NCBI GenBank assembly: GCA_017311185.1
Contig: JAESUZ010003107.1
Coordinates: forward strand, 930,001 to 994,000
DNA length: 64,000 bases
From: Proteles cristata cristata
Lineage: Eukaryota; Chordata; Mammalia; Carnivora; Hyaenidae
Direction: 5' to 3'
Position numbers and translations under genes: made by a program. Numbering within the stretch: position 1 is the first letter of the stretch; each line of letters begins with the position of its first letter. The notes below the pieces were generated by a model. It searched no databases. It worked only from the letters and a program-made list of their open reading frames with translations, and was not told the origin of the DNA. This document shows positions 12,865-25,363 of the stretch, in pieces.

Positions 12865-13075
12865 ATGGAAATTATCATTTCTAGAACACATATTATATCC
12901 AAGCACTGACCTTGGAACTTACTTTTACTACAATTAAGTTTCACTATAAGCCTGAAGAGTAAGCATAATCCTGTTTTTCAGATGAGGAACCCAAAGCTTA
13001 AAGAAGTAAAGAAACTGGCTCAGCATTACGCAGCTAATAAGTAAAAGAGGAAGGATAAAAAATTCCACCCCACTA
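12865..13075 (+). repeat. MIR SINE
   Basis: 'cagatgaggaacccaaagct' at 12980, followed by 'aaactggctcagcattacgc' and 'agctaataagtaaaagagg', is a clear MIR central and 3' region on the plus strand. Confidence 0.78.
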
Positions 13076-14500
13076 TAGCTTCCCAAGTAGCTTACGTATG
13101 TTAGTACTATCATTATTGCCAGCAGAAAACAGATAACAAGAGGGTAGAAGAATTTTGCTAGAAGCTTTTACAGTGAGAAGGGACAGCTGGTGGCATGACC
13201 TGAAGTGAGACCACCAAATCAGCCAGTCATAGAGGTGACTAAGCACAGTGGTTCATAATATACTATACTATAGTGAGTATGTTACAGTAATTGATGTCCA
13301 TAAAATGGTGACCTTAATCCAACAAGATTTATTTATTCTCAAGGAATTGTGTTTAATAAAGAAATATGTATATATTTGAGAAGGTTTTCATTAAAACCAG
13401 TTATCTTTTTAATATTGTTTTAGATATCTGGGAAATCTGTCTTCTTCCAAAAACATTCTTCTCTTTCCGGATCAATATGTCCTTGCGGTGCTTCCAGACT
13501 AGACCACACAATTGGTTCCGAATTTAGTTCCCCTCCAAAGCTAAAGAAGACATAAAGATTCAGCAAGATAGAAGCCTAACCCATTGATAACCAATCTGAT
13601 TAGGATGCTTTTTCCTGTGAAACTGATGGGCATTGATTCATTTACAGCCAATTAGAGGCCTTTTGCCTTGGGAAAATCACCCTCATTCTGGCAGAAATGA
13701 ACCTCGTAAAACAAGTTGGAAACAAAGGCTGAAAAATTGGTGTGACTCATCTCCACAACGATTATAAACACTCACCTCATTGTTCTAATTGCTTCCCTGG
13801 CATTTCTTGTGTGTAGCTACAGCTTTATTCATTTAGTGGTTTTTCTTACACCACTGATTTCTGATGGGCACCTTGTATCATCTTTTTTAAAATGCTGCTT
13901 TTAACCACACAAGTGTATCATAAACTTCATATGGTCATTGTTTCTTTCAAATTGTCTATGAGAATACAACACTTAAAAATTTTGCATGATGCATTATTAC
14001 ATTGTCTAATATTATTATAAGGTGAACATGCCCAGTGACCAATGATCATATAAGTAAGTCAGGATTTATAAAGAATATAAGGATGGTATCCCTGTTACCC
14101 ATTCCATACTTTCACCTGCATAAACAGATTGGGGAGTATATGCCTTCTCAAAACTTCCTATTGCGAACATACATAGGAGAAGTTTTTTTCTAAAAATTCC
14201 TCTTCTCAAGAAAAGAATCACCTTATTTAGAAATCTCTTAAAAGTATCTCATGTACATGGTACGCTCTCAATTATTTCAAACAACCTATTTTTAAGAAGT
14301 TCACTTTACCCTATAATTACTTCAATCAATACTAGTTCTGGATGTTCATAAAGGATATCTTACTGCATTAATGAAAAACTAAATTAAACAGTCAAAGAAA
14401 TTTAATACAATTTGTCACTGTTCTTGGGACATATTCTCCAAACTGCAAGTATTATTAGATACTGCTGCAAAAAGGAAAAAAAAAAGCCTTTAAAAAACTA
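13075..14500. other. Non-repetitive AT-rich sequence
   Basis: No mobile element recognised. The part at 13420-13860 contains CCAAT-like and ATTAGAG-type motifs and looks single-copy (see findings). No gene is visible. Confidence 0.45.
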
Positions 14501-14503
14501 CTT

Positions 14504-14506
<3 letters not shown>

Positions 14507-14549
<43 letters not shown>
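14507..14549. repeat. (CA)n microsatellite
   Basis: An uninterrupted run of about 21 CA dinucleotides, read directly. The 82-residue minus-strand open frame ending here with alternating Cys-Val is only the translated repeat. Confidence 0.99.
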
Positions 14550-14550
<1 letters not shown>

Positions 14551-16160
14551 TTACTCTATAGTAAATGACTCTTACCAAACTGTGGCTTGGGGTAGAATTT
14601 TCAAGGAGAACATATACATGCATTTTTAAATATATATAAATCAAACAATTTAGATGAGAGCAAAGATTATGCACTCTGGAAAACTGTGGTAATGACTCTG
14701 AAAGTGGCTTTATGATGGCAAAGATGCTCCTGAACAGCCTGGACAATATTATTTTGTTAAGTATGAAAGTGGATGAAATACTATTTCTACATTATTAATA
14801 CAATATGACTCTGAAATGTTATAATAAATAAATACCATATATAGACAACTCTTTTCTCTATAAAGCTAAAGGTTTGTATATTCAATGTGCTTTCCAAATT
14901 ATGCTGGTTATATTTTCATTGGGAAAATAATGATAGCCTTTTTTGAAAGTGGAGATACATATCATTTATTTAAAGCTGTTATATTGCCACTGCTTAACAG
15001 AGTACTTGGAATATTATAGTTGCTTCAAAATATTAATGTATGAAATAATTAGACCTCACTAGTACATAAGAGGTGTCATCTTCAACCAAATCCATAAGCA
15101 TAATAACCTCATGACACCCTTGTCAACAGATCCACTTTGAGATTCCTGAAGCTAATAAAACACATAGACTATTTGAATGGAAGTCATAGCAGAGATCATC
15201 TAATCCAATGTTTGTATTTTACACATGAGGAAATCACAGAGCAATTAAATGCTCCCCTACAGGACACCTGGACTTAGAACTCTGAGCTTACCCTTCAATG
15301 GCACTACTGAGTTGCTCTCTTTGGGTAGTTCATCCCAGCCTCTGATTTATATTTCAAGTTGAAAGCAGGCAGCATCTTTTGTTTAAGAAGGAGTTCTGTT
15401 TAGCACGGCAAGCACATTTTAATTGGGCCCTAAGAACTGATGGACAAAGAGAGAAACGTAGAGTTTGTGATCCAAAATCTAAGTAGATGCTCTCTGTGAG
15501 TGTTCATGATTTGCTATGGGAATTAGTCACCTAATCATAGAGAAATATATTTATCATTTTGGTTTTGACAACTTTCAGTCATTATAGGTCTTGGTTCAGT
15601 TGACAACCTTGGAAGCTATAAGGCAGAACTCTCTTACCAGAGGACCAGAAGGAAAAACACACACCGGAGGCAAAGCAAAGCTTTCTTAGATGCTCACTCA
15701 GCAGACAATGCATTTGTGCCCAAGAAAAATCAATAAAAGTGTATCCCTTTCCTTGCACAATATATTCTTTATAAAAAAATCACTCTATATCTCTAATAGG
15801 GATTCACAAACAGAAATAATGGGTATCTCACTAGCAGTCTTAGCAGAAATACCCAGATTGTTGAGTTTCTAAAAATCTATTTGAATGCTGCTAACTTACT
15901 GTAAAAATATACAAAAATCCTCCCAGTCTTGCCTCTTTTCCCTTCATCTGTTATTTTTCTCACTCAGATTAACAGCTTTAAGCGTATCTTAAATTACCCT
16001 GGAATTAGTTAACCATGTTAAATTTGCAAACAGGCTTCAGAGTAGATGCATCCATCTTAAACAGCAATGCATATGTAATTGAGACCAGGGCTATATGCAT
16101 ACAAAGCACACATATGCCTTTATATGCCTTCAAGAAAGAATGCCATGGTCTTTAACACTG
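14550..16160. other. AT-rich sequence with possible MIR relic at 15180-15320
   Basis: The piece at 15180-15320 ('acacatgaggaaatcacaga', then 'acacctggacttagaactct') resembles a MIR-type core on the plus strand at low confidence. The rest is unassigned. Confidence 0.4.
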
Positions 16161-16164
16161 CTAA

Positions 16165-16400
16165 TAACACACATGCCTCACCTACTAAGTACCAGATATT
16201 AGCCCAAACACTTTATATCAGTTTATGTAATCCTCCTAACAACCTGATACTGTCATCTTCCTTCTTTGTACAGATGAAGAAACTGAAGATCGAAGAGGTG
16301 AAGTGATTTAATAGAAGTAGTAAGTTTTGGTGGAGCCAAGATTTCAACCCAGGTAGTTAGTCAGGCTCCAAAATTTGTGCTCTTAAATATTATGATGTCA
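16165..16400 (+). repeat. MIR SINE
   Basis: 'aagtaccagatattagccca' head, 'taatcctcctaacaacctga', 'cagatgaagaaactgaagat' core and 'agatttcaacccaggtagtt' tail form a nearly complete MIR in sense orientation. Confidence 0.85.
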
Positions 16401-17115
16401 TTCTACAGTTGGTTTGTCAATTGCTATTTTTACTCACTTTGTGGACTACTCATCTCTTTACTTTTTTTACTTTAGCAAAAAAATTTCTTAACGCTCTAAT
16501 CTCTCAACTAAGATTATAGTTTATATTATGTAAATTATTTCTATTATTAAGTAAAACAATCTCTGTGCTTCTAGAAAACACCATGATTCAGATGGCTCTC
16601 CCATCTAAAAGGCTCACAATATATGCAAATGTGAAATTTCTCTAGAGTCCCATGTAGTTTGTGGCATTATAAGTTTGTGGATTATTTGAGCACCAAAAGC
16701 TGCTTCTTCTTTTTTTTTTTTAAGTATCAGGGATGACTTAAATAATAAAACAATGACCTAGCATGAATTACAGTATCTGAATTCATTTCTCCAACTAGTG
16801 TGTTTGTGGGCTCAAGGTTGAAAGCAATTAGGTGTAAATTATTACACCGTTTTCCATGCCCTGGAAGGTTTTATGATGATTATAAAATTTTATTATTAAT
16901 GGCTCACTGTTTTTGGAGGAGTTGTTAATTTAAACGTATATATTTATATTGTTAATTAATGAATAGGACAAAATTAGTTTGGTGAAATCTTTCTAGCAAC
17001 CAGAAGCAGCTGGGGAGTGTAGAAGATGTTGTTGGCAACAGGGGTAGGAGCTGAAAGCTATGCCTGGAGGGAGACAGTGTGCTGCAGTTTGATCAATGGC
17101 TGGTAGAGTCATGGA
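16400..17115. other. Unassigned AT-rich sequence
   Basis: Nothing recognised apart from a T-run near 16712. The stretch 16750-16980 has several homeodomain-like TAATTA/ATTAAT motifs but no clear block structure. Confidence 0.4.
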
Positions 17116-17119
17116 AACC

Positions 17120-17265
17120 ATCCTGTTCAATGTTTATGGTTTTAAACCAAGCAAAATAAGTGACTTTCCCAGGATCACACCACCAGTTATTGGCAGAGCC
17201 ACATCAGCTTGGTCAAAGACACTCAGGATCCTGGCTCCCAGCCCACTGATTCTCATTTTCAACAA
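17120..17265 (+). repeat. MIR SINE fragment
   Basis: 'actttcccaggatcacacca' followed by 'ttattggcagagccacatca' and 'tcctggctcccagcccact' corresponds to the 3' half of MIR. Confidence 0.65.
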
Positions 17266-19625
17266 CTGAAGAAGATATGACTTAATAGCTGGGTGGGCAT
17301 GGGTTACATGGTTAGAAAAAGGAAGAAAGAAAAAGTATAAAAAGTATAACAGAGTTTCAGTCTAATTGGGCTAATCTGAGTGTCAAAATAATGCCTAGTC
17401 ATGTGTACATAGAAGTTGAAAGAGAAGGAGGGATCAGGAAACTTCCTGTTGATATGATAGTTTGAGGAATCCAGGGTAATGATATGGAGATTGTATAAAA
17501 GCCCATGAGATAACCAATGCTTTCCTAGGAATGCATTTTGTGCATGTTGAAACCATAACTGAACAAGCCAATTTACCCAAGCAGCTATGAAGGTAATGAC
17601 TGGTGGGGCCTCCAAAACTGGTCATGTATATTTTCCCTCTGGACCTCTTCTTGCCATGCTTTTTAGCTCCTCTCTATCCTTCATCCCAAAATTCTCTTCC
17701 TCCTGCTCACTGAAGGGTGAAAATATTTTCTTGGACAAATTTAGTCACAAAAGAGCAATCAAAAGCCAATTGGATTTTCCATGGGTCAGGCATGAGGAAG
17801 GATGTGGAAAGCACTTGGTAAAGTTTTTATCAAAGAAATTGGTGATAGAAGCAACCATGCAGAACTGCTAGTACATCGAACAGAAGTCTATCTTTCCAAA
17901 TAGAAAGCAAGGTCTCATTCCTGTTAGGATTCTCCAGAGGGGGGTCTTAGACAAATGGCCAAAATGAATTTGACATTGAGAACACAGGTGTATGTGTATG
18001 TATATTTTTTCTTTCTCTTAGAGCTCTAAATGTTTGCCAGGCAAAGCCACACTGGAAACCATTGTCAATTCAATCTAACTGAGCAGTGACTGACAGCACC
18101 CTCTCAACTGAGCGCTTACCTGTTTCTGATTGAGTTATTGCCTGGGCTTCTGGGAGCATGACCCGGATCCTCCCAGTGTACTATTCCAGTCTCTTAATCA
18201 GAGACAGAAACAGTTTATCAGAAAAGAAATACATTTTGTAGAAATGAACATGCTTTATTTCAAGTTCAGTATTGTACCCTTGCTATTGGAAATAAATTCA
18301 CTCACTTGGACCATGGCATCATCTAAATCTCTTTTTTCTAGAAAGCCAAGGGCTCTTTCTCTGTCTTGGTCCATCTAAGTTGAACATAATGCTTTTTCCA
18401 TACCTTTAGGTATTTTTCACTATGAATTCTATTAATATCATAGGCAATTAGAAAATTGAGTAAATCACTCTACTAGGCAATGCCCTGTCTTATATAATTC
18501 TATGAAAGAGACAATGTTTTGTGATGTCTTCATTTCTTCTCTCTAAGCACCCATCCGTGTGCTGACTGCCAACTCTGTTTTAGGGGAAAAAGACTAGAGG
18601 TCTCTAGAGTTTTTCACTAGAGTTTCAAACCCTGAAACACTTACATCATGTCTAATATTCCAAAAGACAGCTTCTATTCACTTCCTCAAATAAAATCCCA
18701 ACAGTCCACATTCCCCAATACACAATATTTCCAAAAAACCCAGGAATCTTTTATTTTTGTCTTTTATTTTAGTGTCGCCTTTCATTTTTAAACAACAAGG
18801 TCAAAAACACCTTCAATTATGGTAAATCAAGATACATGGCGCTAAGAAAAAGGGTCTTTCTCTCTGATTTCTAATCATTGGAACTTAGTGCTACTAACAT
18901 ATTTTCCACTTGTGTCTTGATCTATAGTAACCTCTTTAACTCCTTCCTCGGTCTATTTGTTGCACTTAAATGTTATGAAAAATAGATTTCAAATAAGATA
19001 TAAAAGTGACTACATGGTGAAATGTAAATACCATAGCTAAAAATGAACTATTCCATTCAGGGGAAAATATTCACTGCAGGCAATGGAGAAATAAATCTGT
19101 ATTTTAGAGTTAGTATAAATACACTTATTTTACCAAAAATTTTTGGGGAAAAAGCAAAGGCAGAGTAGGTGGGAGAAGCCTGTAAAGTTGATTAGCAACT
19201 CCCACTCCCAGTTTTACCTGGCATCACCTGTTCTGTTCTGCTGTCCCCTTAAATTTGCAATTCTTGAAAAAATGTTTTACTGCAACTGTTCTCCACAGCA
19301 TATAAAAAGAAAGAAGTCAAAAAGAGAGAAAACATCACAAACTATAATAAAAAATTCAGATTATTTTCCAAAAACATATTTACAGAAACAATATGACTTT
19401 ATCCCAAGACTGTATTGTGACTCCTTCCTCTCTTTCAATATGTTCTTATTTGGGTGGGTTAGTAAATTTTAGACTCACTGATGAAGACAGAAAAAATGTT
19501 AAGGAAGTGTGTACTGTTTCTTTTGTGATAATACACAATCTAAGTCTGATTAGAAAGTTGCCACATATTATTGAATTTTTACCGGATACAGTTGAGGTAT
19601 TTAACAGTGAACGAGGTAAGTGTCT
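17265..19625. other. Unassigned AT-rich sequence
   Basis: No element recognised. Open frames at 17304-17871, 18130-18378 and 19143-19641 lack homology that I can recognise and overlap one another on both strands, as expected of chance frames. Confidence 0.45.
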
Positions 19626-19626
19626 T

Positions 19627-19633
19627 GATAGAT

Positions 19634-19684
<51 letters not shown>
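19627..19684. repeat. (GATA)n microsatellite
   Basis: About 14 GATA units, nearly perfect, read directly. It resembles the tetranucleotide loci used for length typing in carnivores; polymorphism is an inference. Confidence 0.99.
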
Positions 19685-19685
<1 letters not shown>

Positions 19686-20129
19686 ATCTTATGAACCAGC
19701 TATTGCATTTAAAAATTTTCTCATACAAATCTTTGAGGTCTGGGATAATGCTATCTTTTTACATAGAGGATTGTGATTTGTTCCTGAAAGATACAGGTAG
19801 GCATTAGCAACCTGGGAGTCCAATTAAGGCACTGAGATTATTCTAAACCAACAAGATAATTTGATCTCAATCATAACATATGTGAATTTTGGTTTCTTTC
19901 TGGTTTATCCTTACTTCTAGGATCCAGTCCTTTGCATCCCAACCCCAAAACCAGGGTTTACCAGATCCCCCTTTCTTAGCTTAGTATTCCAATTTTGTGC
20001 TCCTTATACACAAGGCTGTCAGAAAGTATTCTCTGCCACATTTATTAGATTGGCAATCGCCTGTAGGTAAAAGCTGAGCTTCCTTTTTTAGACGTTTGTC
20101 TCCCAGATATCAAATTAATTAATTCTCAC

Positions 20130-20960
20130 TACCTGGTCAGCTCTCCACTGCCTTTCAGCAAAATTTTCATGCAACTTTTCTACACCTACTCATTGGAAGG
20201 GTTGGTACATACTACCTAGAACTATTCACTGTGTACTCCACTTTATTTTCTCTAATTCAGCCCAAGTAAAAGTTCTAGAATTAAAATCTAATGGAGTTGT
20301 TACCCTGCTTGAAACCCTAAAAAGCTCTCCCTTCTACTCTTAATGGAAAAAATCCAAATTTCTGAGCAGATCACAACATGGCCACTCCACTCTTGGCTCC
20401 TACATTCCTACGCTCCCGCTCTGTCAGCACAGAGAACTATTGCAAGTCTCTCCCATTCTCTGGTTCCTGGCTCTTTACACACTTCTGCTAGCAGGCATAT
20501 GGCGGCGGCAGGGGCCGCTCTCTTGGACCTGGAGGCAAAAGGTACTTGCTGAGAGCAGCTACATCATTCAAACTTCATACCTCTAGATGTTTATGAGAGA
20601 TAAATCCATGTCTATCCTGTTTAAGCCACTGTACTGTAAGTCTATTTGTTACCAATATTAGCCAAAATTCTAAGTAACAGCAAACTTTTCCCCCACACAT
20701 TCTCATTCCTCAGGTTTCCAATGAGCTGTCACTTCTCCCAGCATCTGTTTTCTGTTTCCTTACACAGGTTAGGTGCCTCTCACAGTAACACCATCACAGG
20801 CCACACCACTTGTGTTGAAACTTGTCTGTCTCCAACACTAAGCTGCAATCTCTAAGGCCGGAGATTGTGTTTCTCCATCTTTGGTTCCCAGCACCAACCA
20901 CTGGGCCTGGTACATAATAAACACTCAATAAATATTATTCTGAATTAATGCAAGATCAAG
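20130..20960 (+). repeat. L2 LINE 3' region
   Basis: Sense L2 landmarks occur in order: 'gttaccctgcttgaaaccct' (20298), 'aatccaaatttctgagcaga', 'cacttctcccagcatctgtt', then the terminal 'gtttctccatctttggttcc', 'gggcctggtacataataaac' and 'actcaataaat' near 20920-20935. A short GC-rich patch around 20500-20530 is not L2-like. Open frames at 20343-20552 and 20646-20855 lie inside. Confidence 0.75.
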
Positions 20961-22230
20961 GAAGGATTACAAAGCCTAACTCCACATTATCAAAAGTCTG
21001 TGAAAAGTGACTATAGGATGAGTACCCTTGAAAATTCCCATTTTTACTTATAGACAAATATAGATGGGGAGTTTTGGAGAGAATTATACATCTTTGATCA
21101 CCAGTTAAAAACTGGAGATATTTATAACAAACTCGGCAGTGGCATATACAATGTGATTGAGCTTCTCCATTCTTCCTGTACCCTACTTCCAGATATCTTG
21201 GCCTCTGAGACAAACTAAGACTTACTACTATTAGATTTATCCCTTTGAGCTAAAACAGAATTTCTCTGAAAAGACTACCAAATGTAAATATGTTAAGAGA
21301 CTTCAAACCATTGGCACACATATGTCCCATCATCAGGATTAAATTATCAGAATGCATAGAAGATATCAGGATCTTAAGGAATGGAGACAGAGAACTGGAT
21401 GATTTTGTTCGGAAGAAGAGATTGGGACAAAAGAAACCATATGTGCTCCTAAGTCTGTGCTAAAGGTGTGAAGAGGGCACAGAGCATTAGGAAGCACTGG
21501 CTCCCATAGGGAGCAAGAAGTGTCTAGAAGACAGGCTGGGAGCTAGCAGACCAACCAGGCACACTGTATTATTTATTATTTGTCCTGATAGATTACATGA
21601 TAGGTTTCTGCTGTTGTTTTCCTTGGGTAGAATTATTCAAATGGTCAGATTATATTCACCTAGCCAGCATCTCATAGTTTCTTTGTTGGAGTCATTTGTC
21701 TTAAAAAGGAATATTCTTTTTTTTTTTTTCAAATAGGTATACCCCAGCAGCCATTTGAGATCAAAGGAGGAAATCACTCAAGTCCTTAGTTGAAGAGAGC
21801 AAACCAGATGCATGTTATGATATATCCCAGAGAATGCTCTGGGGGCTTCTCCTGATTCTGCCTTCCTATGATGATACTTTCAACAAGAACAGAAACTCAC
21901 GCCAAACTTAATGCATTTTTATGACCAGAATTGAAACAAGAGTGGCAAATGTCTCTCATTCTTTTATACTGGGTCATGACTGTAATCTCATGGCCCTGCT
22001 CAGATGTCAACCTCTTGACTGGAAGGGCAGGTAGATGATACAAGAGTTCATTCTTGTTCTACCTCCAATTTGTTCACTGCAAAGTGAAGAGGGGTGTCTC
22101 CATCATAAAACAAGGCATATGCCTCTCTTTTTGCATTTGACTCCCAGTGTGGACAGGGAGGTGGACAGAGTTGACCTTCTCATGCTTTAATCTGTCTGTC
22201 AAGTTATTTCTAGAGCTTTGGGTCCTGTGA
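20960..22230. other. Unassigned AT-rich sequence
   Basis: No repeat family or gene recognised. A T-run occurs at 21717-21729. Minus-strand open frames at 20956-21213 and 22074-22286 are unsupported as genes. Confidence 0.45.
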
Positions 22231-22233
22231 TGT

Positions 22234-22266
22234 GTGCACACGTGCACACACACATACACACACACT
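22234..22266. repeat. Imperfect (CA)n repeat
   Basis: CACACGTGCACACACACATACACACACAC-type interrupted dinucleotide tract seen directly. Confidence 0.9.
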
Positions 22267-22821
22267 CCAGTAACAATCACAAGCATATTTAGCCACTAAG
22301 TATGCTATTTGTCAAATGCAGCTCTCCTGGGACTTGAAGAAAATAGCATCTCCAAAGCCTGGTTTTTATGTACCCTAATCAGAAATCTTATTCCAAATGG
22401 TTAACTGATGAAAAATTTAAATAAATGTTGTAGAAATAAGATATAACATCACATATTATTTTTCTGAGAATGAAGGATTATATAAGGCTATGGAATTGAT
22501 TAATGGTCCTTATTTTATGCAAATTGACACAAATATCTTTCTTTTGGAGAAAAGGCTACAGCACTGGGTTTTAACCTTTCCATGTCACAAAACCACTTTT
22601 AAAGCTATGGACACTTTCTCCAAAATTAGAAACATACCCAGACAACTTTCTGTATTATATCAAGGGCTTTATTACTTTACAATTTGTACTCTAATGGTAA
22701 CCATATATTTTCCAAAAATTTGATTTCACTCCTGGTCAAACTCTTTCAACAATGACTTTCCAGTTTAATTTCAGTTCTTTCTTTTATCCTGAGATTTTTT
22801 TGTTTGAAAAAATACAGAAAA

Positions 22822-23038
22822 GGGCACCTGGGTGTCTCAGTCCGTTAAACGTGCGACTTCAGTTCAGGTCATGATCTCGCGGTCCGTGAGTTCGAGCCTC
22901 GCATCAGGCTCTGTGCTGACAGCTCGGAGCCTGGAGCCTGCTTCAGATTCTGTGTCTCCCTCTCTCTCTGCCCCTCCCCTGCTCACATTCTGTCTCTCTT
23001 TCTCTCAAAAATAAATAAACATAAAATTTTTTAAAAAA
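22822..23038 (+). mobile_element. CAN-SINE, full-length, with target-site duplication
   Basis: A complete element: head 'gggcacctgggtgtctcagt', B-box region 'gagttcgagcctcgcatcag', 'acagctcggagcctggagcc', CT-rich body, AAATAAATAAA signal and A-rich tail. It is flanked by an imperfect duplication, 'tgaaaaaatacagaaa' at 22805-22820 and 'tgaaaaaatggagaaa' at 23039-23054. The body type ('cttcagattctgtgtctcc') differs from the 41-55 kb group. The open frame at 22832-23014 is the SINE itself. Confidence 0.96.
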
Positions 23039-23054
23039 TGAAAAAATGGAGAAA

Positions 23055-24480
23055 TGACCACTTTCCTGATAAAAAATGCTGAGCACATAATTATGAATGG
23101 ATGAATAGATGGAAGAAGAAAGAATGAATGAATGAATAAAGGGTTGTAATCCGTAGTACCATTTGTTACCAAACCATTGCCGAATGTCAGTATAAATATA
23201 AGAATTATAATTGATTTCTCAAGTATGTTTTTGTGTTCTGAGTCAAAATGGAGTTTCTCACAGAGTGTTCAGAAAACTTCTAGAATCTTTTCCTCAGAGG
23301 TTCTGATCCATTTTATTAAAAACATTTCAGATAACTGGATGTAACCCAAGGACATTCTATCACATGGATCACATCCTTTTGGGGACACATCATGGAGAGT
23401 GATTCCCACACTGCTAGTACTAGGAACTGGGCCTTCCATTGCTCAAATATGCAAATCTTGCCTCTTATCTAGAAACAGAAGACAGAAATACATAATATCA
23501 CATCACAGGCAAAATGTCAGTATGCCCTCACGATGACTGAAAACAAAAAGCCTACTTGACCAGGACCACTGGACCTCCTTCTTCACTCACTGGACAAAGA
23601 TTTATAAAGCATCTCTTCAGCTTAAGGTCCTAAGTTAGACCTCTGTAGCACTTGCACTCTTGCAAATCCAAGCCGAATTCCCTGGTGAGCTCAGTCTGGT
23701 TGGCATCAGATGGGAATTACAGCCAAGTGAATTCTCCATATTGTAACCCTATTATCTCTCTCTCCCTCCATCTATCTCTCCTGTGCTGTGCATGGTTGGG
23801 CCTTATGGAAAGTTATCATTTGGATGCAAAACAATTATCCTAAAACAGTTAGCCAGAGTGGTCTGGACACACAGATTTATCTTCCCTCTCCTTCAGTGAA
23901 GAACATCTATCTTCCATGACCTCTTGATTACTGAAGCCTTCAGAATATATTCTTTGGTCTGTGACACTGTGCTCAGTGCTGGGCTGAGCATTAAATATCA
24001 CCCTCTATGATTAATTGGAAGTTAATTAAATCTATCACTGAAACAATGGGAAGGCAATGAGCTATGTAATCATTGCAATAGTAAATGAAATGATGTACAG
24101 GTCTCTCCATCTCGCTTATTGACAATGATGGAGGGGTGGCAGGCCTCGGATGCCTAGCGAGGCTTGCTGCCTGACCTCACAGGCGGTTCTAACTTTCACA
24201 GAGCTCAGGGACAAGGCAACTAGAAGCGTGTTCTGACCACCTCTGCTGAACGGGAAAGCCCCTCTTCCAGAGGCCTCCGGAGTGTCCTCGTCAGGGCCTT
24301 TCTGACTGCAATAATCAGCAAGATAAGGAATGGGAATGGCTGACTGGACCAGCTCTGAACAGCTCAGTGAAGCCTCTGGTTTCAAATTTCAGGGGCCCTT
24401 CAAGTGCAATGAATAGAATGCATGTCTACTGATCACTGAATGCTTTTGTCTGTATTTAAAAGTTCAAAATTTGCAAAGTG
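23055..24480. other. Non-repetitive sequence, GC rising toward the right
   Basis: 23055-23950 is unassigned AT-rich sequence with a CTCT tract near 23755. 23960-24480 is unusually GC- and CpG-richer and looks single-copy, with TGATTAATT and TTAATTAAAT motifs (see findings). No gene structure is visible. Confidence 0.45.
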
Positions 24481-24484
24481 TTTT

Positions 24485-24586
24485 CACAGACCTGGGGGCA
24501 TTTGGCCCCAGAAGCCTTCATCAGATGGGAGAACTGTAAAGCAGCGAGGTTAAGTGGCTTGCCCGAGTTCATATAACTGGTTAGGT
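24485..24586 (+). repeat. MIR SINE, left piece
   Basis: 'catcagatgggagaactgta' followed by 'gaggttaagtggcttgcccg' and 'agttcatataactggttagg' is a MIR core interrupted at its right end by a CAN-SINE. Confidence 0.75.
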
Positions 24587-24745
24587 GTTTTTTTTTTAAG
24601 TTTATTTATTTCTTTATGGTGGGGGTGGGGGAAAGGACAGATGAGCAGGGGAGGGGCAGAGAGAGATAGGGAATGAGAGAATACCAAGCAGTCTCCTCGC
24701 TGTCATCACAGAGCCAGATGCAGGCCTTGATCTCAACACAGACAT
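24587..24745 (-). mobile_element. CAN-SINE, truncated, inserted in a MIR
   Basis: On the minus strand the tail (T-tract 24587-24598, then 'aagtttatttatttctttat') and the body (GA-rich here) are followed by 'catcacagagccagatgcag' and 'gccttgatctcaacacagac'. The tRNA-like head is missing. MIR-type sequence resumes at about 24766. Confidence 0.88.
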
Positions 24746-24765
24746 AGGGAAAACTAATCAGAAAC

Positions 24766-24815
24766 TAAACTGGCAGAGCCAGGCCTAGTCAAATCCTTAG
24801 TGACTGTTTCTTAAC
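24766..24815 (+). repeat. MIR SINE, right piece
   Basis: 'actggcagagccaggcctag' followed by 'tcaaatccttagtgactg' continues the MIR that ends at 24586, showing that the CAN-SINE landed inside it. Confidence 0.65.
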
Positions 24816-24971
24816 TTGACTTAATCTGTGGATGTAAGGACCCAGAAGGCCATGAGGTTTGGAAAGGTAACCTTAAATTGCCAGATTTCCCCTGGGATCC
24901 AGATTGGCAAACTTCAGCATTTGGAATGAATATTAATTTGTATCAGAGGGCAGCCATCCAGATATTAATTT

Positions 24972-25363
24972 TCTGTAGTCTGCTTGAGCTGTCATAGCAA
25001 AACACCCTACATGGGGGTGGTTTAAACAACAGAAATTTATTTCTCACAGTTCTGGAGGCTGGAAGTCTGAGATCAAGGTGCCAGCAAGATAGTATTCTAA
25101 GGAAACTTATTTTCCTAACTTGCAGAGAGCTGCCATTTTTTTTGTCTTCACATTGCAGGGGAAAAGAAATGAGAGAGAGAGAATGAAAGATAGAGGTGTC
25201 TTCCTCTTCTCAGAATGCCCCAGTTCCTAGCAGATAAGGGCCCTATGCTTAGGAGCTTATTTAATCTTAATTACCTCCTAAAGAGTCTATCTCCAGATAC
25301 AGTCACATTGTGCGTAGGGCTTCAACATACAAATTTTAGGGAGACACCATTCAGTCCATAGCA
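24972..25363 (-). mobile_element. MaLR-type (ERVL-related) solo LTR, ancient
   Basis: The plus-strand text ('tctgtagtctgcttgagctg', 'aacaacagaaatttatttct', 'cacagttctggaggctggaa', 'agtctatctccagatacagt', 'aggcttcaacatac'-like end, 'gggagacaccattcagtcca') is the usual antisense reading of MaLR LTRs of the MST/MLT1 class. No internal region is present, so it is a solo LTR fossil. The subfamily is not resolved. Confidence 0.65.

Noticed and set aside
14498..14746. Cys/Val-rich small protein
   Set aside because: Translation of the (CA)n microsatellite.
19627..19684. Regular short direct repeats as a CRISPR-like array
   Set aside because: Pure GATA tetranucleotide without spacers, in a mammalian genome.
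20500..20560. 'atggcggcggcaggggccgc' as a start codon in a CpG-rich first exon
   Set aside because: Only about 40 bp, within an L2 fragment, with a short frame and no promoter or splice context.
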